DNA from: Phocaeicola plebeius
Lineage (GTDB): Bacteria > Bacteroidota > Bacteroidia > Bacteroidales > Bacteroidaceae
Direction of reading: 5' to 3'
DNA: 64,000 nt
NCBI RefSeq assembly: GCF_003437535.1
Contig: NZ_QSQT01000010.1
Span: 1-64,000, forward strand
The position numbers and the translations under genes were made by a program. Below, one piece after another: positions 20,616 to 29,700 of this stretch; the first letter of the stretch is position 1, and each line of letters begins with the position of its first letter. The notes beneath the pieces are model-generated. The model did no database searches, was not told where the DNA came from, and saw nothing but the letters and a program-made list of their open reading frames with translations.

Positions 20616-20702
20616 CTAGGTCATGAAACTTATTGTCATAAGTAATATTATGATTACGGAGTAGATGATTTCCGCTATCAGGCGTCTATCTGCCTTCTTC
20701 AT
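20616..20702 (-). CDS. Tiny single-span membrane peptide
   Basis: 28 aa: KKADRR head then a hydrophobic helix IIYSVIIILLMTISFM. It starts inside the end of the holin gene and fills the otherwise empty gap before the next gene. It could be a lysis accessory. Support is only position, overlap and composition. Confidence 0.35.
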   Translation of the reverse strand: MKKADRRLIAEIIYSVIIILLMTISFMT

Positions 20703-21183
20703 CCTTTGTAACTTTTTCGATAATTTCGCCAGCCGTTGTGTACTTCTTTTTAATGTAGCCCACCAGCAGGCGCTTAATGGAAACCTTGTTCTTGATTCCG
20801 TGAATTTCACATACATGTTCCATGATTGAATCAAATTCAAATACAATAGCTATCCCCAGTCCGCACATTGACGATGTCGTATAGGAACAAATACCTACAG
20901 GCTGGAGAATAGCAACACCAAAACCGAATCCCAACACTAAATACGAATTATATTCGATGAACTTGCACATCGTTCGGCGGCCTGCTCTGGAAAAGCGGAA
21001 ATCCTCTCCTCGCTTGACCACGCTGTCAATGATACCAAGGACAAAATCCGCTATAATCATGGCTACAATGAAGACCAGCATCCAGCGAAGCTCAAAGACA
21101 ACGCTTCTTATCTCTCCTACAAAGGAGTAAGCCCCGGCAACAAGAATCTGCGGGGCTATGACGGTTATAAGGTTCTGCATCAC
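20686..21183 (-). CDS. Phage holin
   Basis: 165 aa, Phage_holin_4-like. Several membrane segments are visible (WMLVFIVAMIIADFVLGIID, SYLVLGFGFGVAIL, CGLGIAIVFEFDSIMEHV) with a basic cytoplasmic C terminus. It would form the inner-membrane hole that releases the amidase. It overlaps the upstream membrane gene by 4 nt. Confidence 0.82.
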   Translation of the reverse strand: MMQNLITVIAPQILVAGAYSFVGEIRSVVFELRWMLVFIVAMIIADFVLGIIDSVVKRGEDFRFSRAGRRTMCKFIEYNSYLVLGFGFGVAILQPVGICSYTTSSMCGLGIAIVFEFDSIMEHVCEIHGIKNKVSIKRLLVGYIKKKYTTAGEIIEKVTKDEEGR

Positions 21184-21584
21184 TCCTTATTTACCTTACC
21201 ACCGAACAACCTGGACAGCCATTCACTTGTTACAACCGACACGATACCAGTAGATGCCAGGGCGACAAATAACGCATCAATCACCACAACCCATACGCTT
21301 GCATCTGCAGGAGGGAAACCGAGATGCATCCACCAACTGAAGAAGGTAACGATTACACCAACTACAGCAGTTACCCACATAGTCACCCACTTATTCATAG
21401 GATTGGATAGCTTCGAAGCGATAAATCCTACTACAGCAGGAACCACGACCGTAACAAGCCCGGTGAAGCTGGCAAATCCGGTCAGGAACTCCGGAACGGA
21501 AGGTTCTACACTAACGGAAGTCTCCGCGAAAACACTCACTACGCACATCAGCAGTGCGACCATCATGAAAACGAATCTTTTCAT
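21180..21584 (-). CDS. Second holin-like membrane protein
   Basis: 134 aa with a signal-like first helix (MKRFVFMMVALLMCVVSVFA), then three hydrophobic helices and a short basic tail (SRLFGGKVNKE). Its position directly upstream of the holin suggests a holin or antiholin partner. It is first in the lysis transcript behind a leader terminator. Confidence 0.62.
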   Translation of the reverse strand: MKRFVFMMVALLMCVVSVFAETSVSVEPSVPEFLTGFASFTGLVTVVVPAVVGFIASKLSNPMNKWVTMWVTAVVGVIVTFFSWWMHLGFPPADASVWVVVIDALFVALASTGIVSVVTSEWLSRLFGGKVNKE

Positions 21585-21607
21585 CTTACTAAGGTTTTAG
21601 ATTAAAC

Positions 21608-21656
21608 AAAAAATGCCCACAAGCGCATCCCAACTTAATGGAACACGCTCATGGGC
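21608..21656 (-). terminator. Terminator in the lysis-gene leader
   Basis: On the minus strand an 11-bp stem (21656-21646 with 21625-21615) uses two G-U pairs that would be mismatches on the plus strand, and ends in six U. It lies 24 nt before the first lysis start codon, so it can gate lysis expression. Confidence 0.65.
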
Positions 21657-21675
21657 GTAACTACTATTTCACACA

Positions 21676-21683
21676 CAAAACTA
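21676..21683 (-). promoter_or_regulatory. Possible lysis -7 box
   Basis: The minus strand reads TAGTTTTG. The -33 region is poor. A start here would transcribe straight into the leader terminator. Confidence 0.4.
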
Positions 21684-22178
21684 CTCATTTACCATCCTTT
21701 TTCAGCGAAGGTAAATGATATAAAAACGAACAAAGAATAAAAGGTTTCAAATCGACTGACACGCCTTGTCAGTAAGTTGGTAGAAGCCGGGTAGAATAAG
21801 CAAGCTAGTTACTATTTTCTACCCAATTTCTACCAGTCAAATAATTTTCAATACAGCTTTCTTTATTTCAGTTGTTTTCATTCATACCCATAAGTCCTGG
21901 CGGAACTTATTGGGATTGCAACATTAGAAAAATCGGGGCTTCACCCCGCTGCTAAATTCAGCCAGGGTGATAATGTTACATGATGAACATAGAGATGATG
22001 AATTAGCTGTATACAGGAAAGAGGATGGAGGATATTATCTATATACAGCTAGTTATAACTTATATGCATATATTATTAGCTCTTCGTTTACTCTATCTAT
22101 TGTTAAAGGACAAGATGGCAACGGGCTTATTAAAATCAATAGGGCCTAATATTATAATCGAGTCCATTTAAACTATGA
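21684..22178. other. Structured non-coding region between tail and lysis genes
   Basis: I find no convincing gene in about 500 bp. It holds ACTGAC/GTCAGT (about 21755-21773). A nested inverted repeat has TGGTAGAA + GGGTAGAA at 21778-21796 and TTCTACCC + TTCTACCA at 21817-21835. A terminator hairpin for the upstream tail gene lies at 21934-21948 (CGGGG/CCCCG then ATTTTTC on the minus strand). A 10-bp inverted repeat TAGCTGTATA/TATACAGCTA lies near 22002-22056. Base composition is more AT-rich than the flanking genes. Confidence 0.55.
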
Positions 22179-22724
22179 TTAAAATTCTCTCCACTCTCCC
22201 CATGAATTACCACCATTAGAAGACATACGGGTAAACCGTTTATTGTCATATATGGACATTGCTATTTGCGTGTGATATTCACCTTGACTGAAATATAATA
22301 AATTCCCATAAGTGAATAAATCGAAGTTAATAGTTCCTAGAGATATATTAATCATATATACCCTATTATTCAAACAATTATCCGGATTTATGACAATACC
22401 ACCATCCCTGAACCAAGTATTGTTAATCCCAATAAGTCCCGCCAGAACTGACGCAACCTGTTCTTTTGTCATCAATCCGATTGCATTTCCGGCGGCATTC
22501 ACGGCCACAAAACTGGAGATGTCTTCCAAAGCTGGAAGAGCCAGTGTAGACTTCTTCAGTAGCTCCGTTTTCGACACTTTATGCGGAACGCCGTTTGTAT
22601 CGTACACCTGTACCGTTTCACCATCTTCTTCCGTTGTCTGATTCTTCATACTTTCTGTATGTTTCAATAGATTGTCAGTTTCTTCACCTGTAAAGCTTAA
22701 TACAAAATCTTCTTCTGCTGCCAT
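22179..22724 (-). CDS. Tail fibre protein with knob-like C terminus
   Basis: 181 aa. The N-terminal part (EDFVLSFTGEETDNLLKHTE) looks like a fibre attachment segment. The C-terminal 80 residues (DGGIVINPDNCLNNRVYMIN to SSNGGNSWGEWREF) match pyocin-knob/fibre-tip endings, in which strands close with a Ser-Asn-Gly-Gly-Trp turn. It may bind the cell surface. Confidence 0.68.
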   Translation of the reverse strand: MAAEEDFVLSFTGEETDNLLKHTESMKNQTTEEDGETVQVYDTNGVPHKVSKTELLKKSTLALPALEDISSFVAVNAAGNAIGLMTKEQVASVLAGLIGINNTWFRDGGIVINPDNCLNNRVYMINISLGTINFDLFTYGNLLYFSQGEYHTQIAMSIYDNKRFTRMSSNGGNSWGEWREF

Positions 22725-22794
22725 AATTGTTTTTAATTTATAGTTATTAATGATGTTTCCAACGCTGTATAGATTATAATTGCCTTGTCTATAA

Positions 22795-25700
22795 CTAATA
22801 AAATCCCATTCTTTTTACTTCAAAGAAGAAAGCACCTCCCTGACCGGTACCATATGCCATGTAATTCAGGGAGAATTCCGTATCACTTTCGATGCTTACG
22901 TAATATGTCCCGGATGAAAGTCCGACTCTCATCATCGGAGTGACCATTACCATATATTCATCTTTAACTGTGCCCCACTGGGTTGGCATGGTTACTCTAT
23001 ATTCTTTGCTGGATACTTTGGTAAATGACAATGTACTGCCATCGAATGTGTAATACTTTTTTGAATCATCTCTTAAATCAACATAACCTCTGGCCAATAC
23101 CTTATCAGGACGCCCCATTGCGTAGTTGACATCCAAGTCCTCCCGGCATGTGACAATCCAACCGTAGAATATATCACCAAGACCATAGCCAATCAGCTGA
23201 ACTATCTCCTTGTTCAATATCAACTCATTGTAACTTCTTCCATATTCGTAGAACTTTGCATTACTTGATGAGATTGACGCCTCTCCTGTACCAATGCAGC
23301 ATACGGTAATCTTTCTTCCTATCTGTTCTTTTCCTGTTGGTATTGAATATACCTTTGTCCAGGAACCTCCACCTTCAATAATGATGTTATCATTGTAGTT
23401 CGTGTTAAATGAATCGGATACCTTGGAAAATGGACTTCTAAGGGAGCCGCGCATAAGCACGTCCTCAAAATATCCATTAATAGCTGTAACATCAACAAAT
23501 GTTGCTCTTCCATCCGTATCTATCGTTGAATAGATTTTTTTCCCATCACCAATTTCAAGTTTCTTGGCTTTGATGGCACCGGCAATCAATTTCGATGTGA
23601 TGATGACAGCCGCATTTATCAAGTCCGTATTGATAACCCCGCCTTTTATTATAGTCCTACCTGCCAGCGCTTCACCAACCAGGCTTTCCCATCCATCATA
23701 TCCGATATACTGGGCCATACGGTCATTCACCTGTTCGGCGAAGTCCAAAGCATCGTCAAAGTTTGACATACCGTTACCGCCCAGTACTTCAATCATTCCT
23801 TCAACACGCAATCCCTTTGATGGTGAATAAAGGAAACAGCCATTCTTTCCTTCATGGCCGATTTGGAATCGGCATTCTTTCGTAACTTGGTCATACCTTG
23901 CCGTAAGTATGTCTCTCTCGCTTAATGAATAAGAATTTATCCCCTGATAGAAGGTAAGAGAAGGCGCACCGTCTCCGTATGCAGACAACACGATTGCAGC
24001 CTGATAGTCCGGGTCGGCTATGTCTCCAAGTTGTACCATCACGTCACCCACTTTGGGTATATCGCTTCCTTCGTCACAATGATTCACGGATACATCTATC
24101 CAGTTATCACCAACATTTTCCACCAGACGCCACCAATAGTGATTGGATACGCCGTCATACGCGCCTTCCTTAATATTAAAGGACTGTGAGCGTACTAAAT
24201 TCCCTGGCTTAAAACGATTTTCTATGGCTTTCTCACCATCATCTGCAAGGAAGTAACAGCGATAAACAGAACCATAAGTTCCAGGAGATGAGTAACCTCT
24301 TTTCCCGTCTGAGAACTTGACTCCTTTACCATCCTTGAAACGAATTCCCTTTTTTTCTATAAACTCGACCTTAGTAATCGTTGCTCTGGCCCCGCTGGCG
24401 TTGAACATGAAGGAAGCTCCGGCCAGCTCGGTCTCCATTATTGAAAGTAACTGGAAGATAGCTTTCTTGCGCACGTACAGTTTGTCAATCCATCCGACAG
24501 ACTCGCCGCCCTTTTCTGAAGAGAATGACATACCAGCACCCATCATACCAGTCACGAAGTCAATTGATTCCAGGAAAGGAGATATGATACCGCCAAGAAG
24601 CTTAATGAGATAGTTTGTCTGGTCTTCCTTGTCCTTTCTCAATAATGTTGCAAGTGACCGTTTTGCCGAAAATACGTTACTGTCCGATGGGGCAGTAGAA
24701 TCATTGGTCTTAATCACATATATGCTACTTCCTCCGCCTCCAACATAAGTATGCCCTTTATACGTAATCGACTCCAGTTTCTCTTCCACATCATTAAGGC
24801 GAGAGTAGGGCATACTTTCCCCAATAGTATATACCGGAGAATCCCATGGAATGTCAAGGTTAAACTCCCATCCGAGAACACGGCTTTCACGGCCATTCTC
24901 AAAAAAGGCTTTATTGACCAGGTTTATCTTTTGCCCGAACTCGAAAAAGCGTTTCAGCTTGTCTTCATTAACCCATTCTGACCGGAGGGTAGTGTAGTAT
25001 GTACCATCGTCCTTTTTTCGCTGGTCTGCTATCTTCTGTGCCTTCTCTTTCAGTTCCTGCTCCGCGTCCGGAATCATTTGTACAGAAACAAACTTTGGAT
25101 CAAAACCGGAAAGGATATACTTGTCATCATTTTCAGGATATATGGTATCATCCGGCAATGGACGTCCGTAGTCTTCGCTGCGGACAATTTCCCAAAGCTG
25201 GCTTCCGTTGTTGTCCGGGTCAAAAATAACACCGAACTCCAATCCATTCATTTTGCCGGACTGAAAGATAATTGTCAGCTCTTGTCCCGGAAGTATGTAG
25301 TCCTTGGAGAAATTCAGGCCAGTATCACGATAGCGATAGTAAGTCACGGTTTCCTGACCTCCGTCTTCATTTGTAACGGTTTCCGTCCTCGTAGATACAC
25401 TTGACATCGTATTTTCAAGTCGGGGATATACCTCGTCAAATACCACGATGTCTTCAATTGCTTCTTCCTGGCTCATGTCAGGATACACATCTATGTATGG
25501 CGTACCAGCGGGAAGCATAAGTCGTCTTTGCACAACTCCGTTTACTACCGTCTGCTCTTCAATGGGACGGTAGTTCTCAGGTATGTTTCTTGTAGATCCG
25601 AATGCATAAATGCGGGTGGCATAAGTGCCTTTGCTCTCACTGCGAGTCATGGCAGACGCTTCAACCCCTAACTCGATTTTGACGGCATCACCGAATTCGT

Positions 25701-26289
25701 TTCGCCCAAAATGAATTACGTTGTCCGTTATCCAGCAATCACAGTTCCACTTATCCTCACCCGCCATTGAGAATAAGGCATCCAGCAGGTTCATATTGTC
25801 ATACGTGATTGCAACTGCCTTATTCTCTACTGTTGAATCTATTTCAAATACGAATTCTTTTCCCTTATAGGTATATCCCAAAGCTTTCAGGTTACGTAAG
25901 AACACACCAAGCTGTACATCAAGGGCTGCGGTGAGAGACCATGACGCTTCATATCCAGCATGTTCAGGAGTGTATTTGAAAATTTTGTTTTTCCACTTCC
26001 AGTAGTAAGCATCCAGTTTCAGCTCATAATCATATCCAGCGGTAGAAGCATTGAAAGAAGGTTTCTGCAAGTCAGTTACCTCATATACTTTTGAAAGTAA
26101 TCCGCCCAGAGAATCATCCAGAACCCCAGAAAGGTCTACATAGTCACCAAGTTTAAAATATATAGGTTCAGGCACGGAAAAGGGGAGAACGATGTAGTCC
26201 TCTTTCATCAGTGTAAACTTTCCCTTCGCCCCTTTGTTGATAGGGGTAGAGAACCTTGTTTTTCCGGATATGTCCTTAATTTCAATCAT
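22795..26289 (-). CDS. Tail-associated hub/baseplate protein (Tal-like)
   Basis: 1164 aa. The N-terminal 400 residues form the tail hub region (IEIKDISGKTRFSTPINKG; LGDYVDLSGVLDD), followed by beta-rich and Gly-rich segments, a linker near 530 (GGGGSSIYVIK), and a C-terminal region with FKVSDSFNTNYNDNIIIEGG and strands ending in FFFEVKRMGFY. It lies after a Dit-like gene and tape measure, the usual place of the central tail protein. ATG 26289 follows a GGGGA Shine-Dalgarno-like stretch and is preferred over earlier starts. Confidence 0.75.
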   Translation of the reverse strand: MIEIKDISGKTRFSTPINKGAKGKFTLMKEDYIVLPFSVPEPIYFKLGDYVDLSGVLDDSLGGLLSKVYEVTDLQKPSFNASTAGYDYELKLDAYYWKWKNKIFKYTPEHAGYEASWSLTAALDVQLGVFLRNLKALGYTYKGKEFVFEIDSTVENKAVAITYDNMNLLDALFSMAGEDKWNCDCWITDNVIHFGRNEFGDAVKIELGVEASAMTRSESKGTYATRIYAFGSTRNIPENYRPIEEQTVVNGVVQRRLMLPAGTPYIDVYPDMSQEEAIEDIVVFDEVYPRLENTMSSVSTRTETVTNEDGGQETVTYYRYRDTGLNFSKDYILPGQELTIIFQSGKMNGLEFGVIFDPDNNGSQLWEIVRSEDYGRPLPDDTIYPENDDKYILSGFDPKFVSVQMIPDAEQELKEKAQKIADQRKKDDGTYYTTLRSEWVNEDKLKRFFEFGQKINLVNKAFFENGRESRVLGWEFNLDIPWDSPVYTIGESMPYSRLNDVEEKLESITYKGHTYVGGGGSSIYVIKTNDSTAPSDSNVFSAKRSLATLLRKDKEDQTNYLIKLLGGIISPFLESIDFVTGMMGAGMSFSSEKGGESVGWIDKLYVRKKAIFQLLSIMETELAGASFMFNASGARATITKVEFIEKKGIRFKDGKGVKFSDGKRGYSSPGTYGSVYRCYFLADDGEKAIENRFKPGNLVRSQSFNIKEGAYDGVSNHYWWRLVENVGDNWIDVSVNHCDEGSDIPKVGDVMVQLGDIADPDYQAAIVLSAYGDGAPSLTFYQGINSYSLSERDILTARYDQVTKECRFQIGHEGKNGCFLYSPSKGLRVEGMIEVLGGNGMSNFDDALDFAEQVNDRMAQYIGYDGWESLVGEALAGRTIIKGGVINTDLINAAVIITSKLIAGAIKAKKLEIGDGKKIYSTIDTDGRATFVDVTAINGYFEDVLMRGSLRSPFSKVSDSFNTNYNDNIIIEGGGSWTKVYSIPTGKEQIGRKITVCCIGTGEASISSSNAKFYEYGRSYNELILNKEIVQLIGYGLGDIFYGWIVTCREDLDVNYAMGRPDKVLARGYVDLRDDSKKYYTFDGSTLSFTKVSSKEYRVTMPTQWGTVKDEYMVMVTPMMRVGLSSGTYYVSIESDTEFSLNYMAYGTGQGGAFFFEVKRMGFY

Positions 26290-26366
26290 ATCCCCAAAGT
26301 TCATAAATAACAAATGGAAGCCCTAAAAATCCGGACTTCCATTTGAAACAATAAAGGAAATGTTTG

Positions 26367-26789
26367 TTATTCGCTTCTGTCCATGGGATTCGGTTCGCAA
26401 AACTTACTTGAAACCTTACCGAAACACCTGTCAATACTTAACCCGTAAGAGATGCTTTTCCCCAGGTAAACCAGCTTGAAGACTTCGCTCCCAAGAGCGG
26501 GGATTTTGATGTTTACGGCTCCCTTCTCCAGTTCTGACTGAAAGGCTTTCTTCTTTGTCCGATAGTCACCTTCTGAGCCTCCTTCTATTGTGAACTGGAG
26601 AGTGATTTCACGCGATGCTACTTTTGCATTTTCGGTTATTATTCGCTTCCCGTGCTCCAGACGGCTCTCATCTTCAATGTAGTCTTTCATCTGATTGAAT
26701 CCGTCGATAGCATCGAGAAAACCGTCACCCATGCGGACACCCCATGTGCTCCAGGCATCCTTCCCGTTAATAAATAAATCTCCTGTCAT
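26367..26789 (-). CDS. Distal tail (Dit-like) protein
   Basis: 140 aa. An N terminus with FINGKDAWSTWGVRMGDGF and a mid segment ITLQFTIEGGSEGDYRTKKK, followed by strands, match the beta-sandwich of distal tail proteins joining tube to hub. It overlaps the tape-measure stop by 4 nt. Confidence 0.65.
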   Translation of the reverse strand: MTGDLFINGKDAWSTWGVRMGDGFLDAIDGFNQMKDYIEDESRLEHGKRIITENAKVASREITLQFTIEGGSEGDYRTKKKAFQSELEKGAVNIKIPALGSEVFKLVYLGKSISYGLSIDRCFGKVSSKFCEPNPMDRSE

Positions 26790-29700
26790 AATCTTGCTGT
26801 ATTACGTTTCACTTCGGCAATGTCGGCCTGCATCTGTTTGATAGGTTTGACAATTTCGCCTGTGTTCTCTCTGATTTGCTGTAACTCCAGATAGGAATTG
26901 GCCAGGATGGTACGTGTCTCGTCGGCAATGTTGTACAGACCGGTTACTTGTGATGTCAGGGAGCCGATGGAACCTCGCAGTTCGGTAATAGCTACCGTTT
27001 GCTGCTGTTCTGCCGTCTCAACACGAAGATTGGACTCATACACGGCTGTAAACCGCCCACTCAGTTCCCCGGTATCCTCGTGCGTCATTTCTGTACCGAA
27101 TCCGCGGCTGGAGGCCGACTGCTTGGAACTGCTGCCAGCCTTGTCGTATCCGGTAGCTGCGGCAAGTTCATCCCGTAGTTTCAATGCTTCATTCACGTAC
27201 CCCATATATTCGTTTTGGAGTGAATTACGTTCACTCTCACTCAGGTTTCCGTCCTTCATACTTTCACCGAATCTGTTCCACCAGTCTTCCAGCTTCTGGC
27301 TGTACATGTTACCGATTTTATCTGAAAGCATGGCACGCATAAAGTATTCGGATAGGTTATCCGCAAAATCTTCCGCCGATGCATCCATATCCATAAGGGT
27401 ATCGATGAAACTATCATACATGGAATCAAAACTTATTCCGGTAAGCTGTTCGAAAAGGCCCTCTTTCAGTTCTTCGAGGTTTCCGGCCAGATCTGCATAT
27501 TCACCTAGTGCATCAACGACACTATTTCCATAGCCTCCTTTCCCTGAATCAGCCATTTTCTGCCACAAGTCTACATTCTGACGTAATAAGTCCATCTGCT
27601 CCGGAGACATCTGCCACAAGGAATCTGTACCTGTGAACTCTGCCATGACATTTTCCCGAATCCATTGTATGTCACTTTCCGACCAGCCCATGTAATAGGC
27701 CCAGCTATGATGTTTACTGTGATAGCCAGCATTGGCCTGCGCTTTTGAAAGGACATTCTTGTTGTATTCCTCCTGATACTTGATGGCTTTATTGTACTCT
27801 GCTACGGATTTCTCGCTTCCCTTGCTGGACTTCATTTCTTCTGTAAGGGATTCGATGGCAGACTGCAACTTTTCGTTTCTGTCCGTGAGTCTGTTGATGG
27901 TATCCTGCACCTCTTTTTCGTTTCCTCCAATACCGAAGAGTTTGCTGAATCCGCCGAAAGTCAGGGTATCCCATATTCCACCTACAGACTTAAAGACACT
28001 ACTGAATATGTTACCTACGAAACCATCCAACCCCTGTGTCCCGATGGCATCTAAAAGAGAAAATGCAGCTCCAATTATACCTCCAAGTTTCTCGCTCTCT
28101 TCTGCAAATATGTCTACTATATTTCCGGCCAAATCACCGACCTGAGAGAGTGAAATTTCAGAATTTGAACCAAGCTGGGTAATGACGTTCGACAATGTGA
28201 CAAGGCTGCTTGTCGTTTTATCTGTTGACTTTTGTACATTGACCTGAGCGTTCTGCTGTCTTTTCTGGGCATCATTCAGTTTCTTCGTGGCCGCTTCCTT
28301 CTGTTCATCTGTTCCGCTTCTCATGGCTTCGTTGTATTCCTCCTGAGCTTGTGACAGTTCTTCCTGTGCCTTGGCCAATTCGCTTAACTGTTCGGGTAGG
28401 TCGGCCAGCAATCCTCCTTTGTCGATAAGGGTTGACTGGATTTTGTTCAACGCCTCGTCAATAACCTTCTTCTGGTCAACGGCCATGTTCTTGTATTCTT
28501 CGGAGTTCTTGAAGTCCCTAAGCTGCTGCTTTACCTTGTTCAAGGATTCTTTGGATACCTTGTCCAAGTCACCGAAGACAAGTTCCCAGTTGATTCCCTG
28601 TTTCAGCTTTTCAAGGTCAAGAGAGGAGAGGGCCTTATCCATTTCTTTCTGGAGTATGTCCTTGTCTCCCTGAGTAGTAGCTTCCGAGATTTTACGGGTG
28701 TACTCGGCTATGATAGCATCACGTTTCTGCAAAAATGTACCATAGCTTTTCAGGTAACGTTCGTTGGCCTCGATTGCAGCTTGATTTTCAGTTTCTGTAA
28801 TTTCGGCCAGACCTTTTTCACGCGACGTCATGGCATTAGACGCACGACTTCCTAATACTTCCCGCTGTTCAGACGTAAGCTTTCCTCCTTGCGCATCTTC
28901 CCATTTTTTGCGCTGTTTCCTAATTTCATCGATTTCTCGCTGGTAATCCAGCTCAATTTGTCTGCGCTTCTTTTCAGAACCTTCTTCCATCAGGTTGATT
29001 TCTTCCTGCTGATTAGCTCTTATGAGTTGTAGAAGTTCATCAGAAAGATTTTGCTGATTATCTACGACCTTCTTGTTTTCTGATTTGTGGCTGACACCAG
29101 TAAGTGTTTCCAAGGTTTTTTCTGCGCTCTGCAACTCTTTTTCCTTTGCCTTGATAGCAGATTCTACGGTTTTACCAGCTTCTGCTTGTAATTTTCCGCT
29201 ACGAAGGTCGGCAATCTCTTGTTTGAGTGTCTTGATACGTATGGTGGCATTTTCTACTTCTTCAGATATTGTAGAATGTTGGGCTTCTTTTTTATCGGAT
29301 AAAGAAGATTTCTCAATCTCTTTTTCCAATTCTTTGATAGCAGAAACCGTTTCGCCTAATTCCTTGTTTACGGAATCTAATTCTTTCTTGGCCTTATTCG
29401 CACTATCTTTGAGCTGATTGTTTACTGCACTATTTTGAGAGAATACGGCCACACCTGTATTGACTCCTCTGTTTTGTAATGCGCTTCCAGTCATTGTCAC
29501 GGATGAATTGTACAAAGATTTAGCCTCATTGTAATTCTCCGTAGCGACTTTCTGCTGCTTTTCTTGAGTCCGTTTTTTGCGATACAGCTCCTCCAGTTCT
29601 TCTTGAGCAGCCTTCATCCGTATCTGCTTTTCCAGTTGTGTCAGATAGGATTTAATGGCCTCTGTGTTGTTGTTTATCAGTCGGCCCTCTTCATCAAGAC

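Noticed and set aside
21967-22149. 60-codon plus-strand open frame
   Set aside because: It lies across an AT-rich inverted repeat, opposite to all neighbouring genes, with no start-site support and protein-like composition explained by the repeat.
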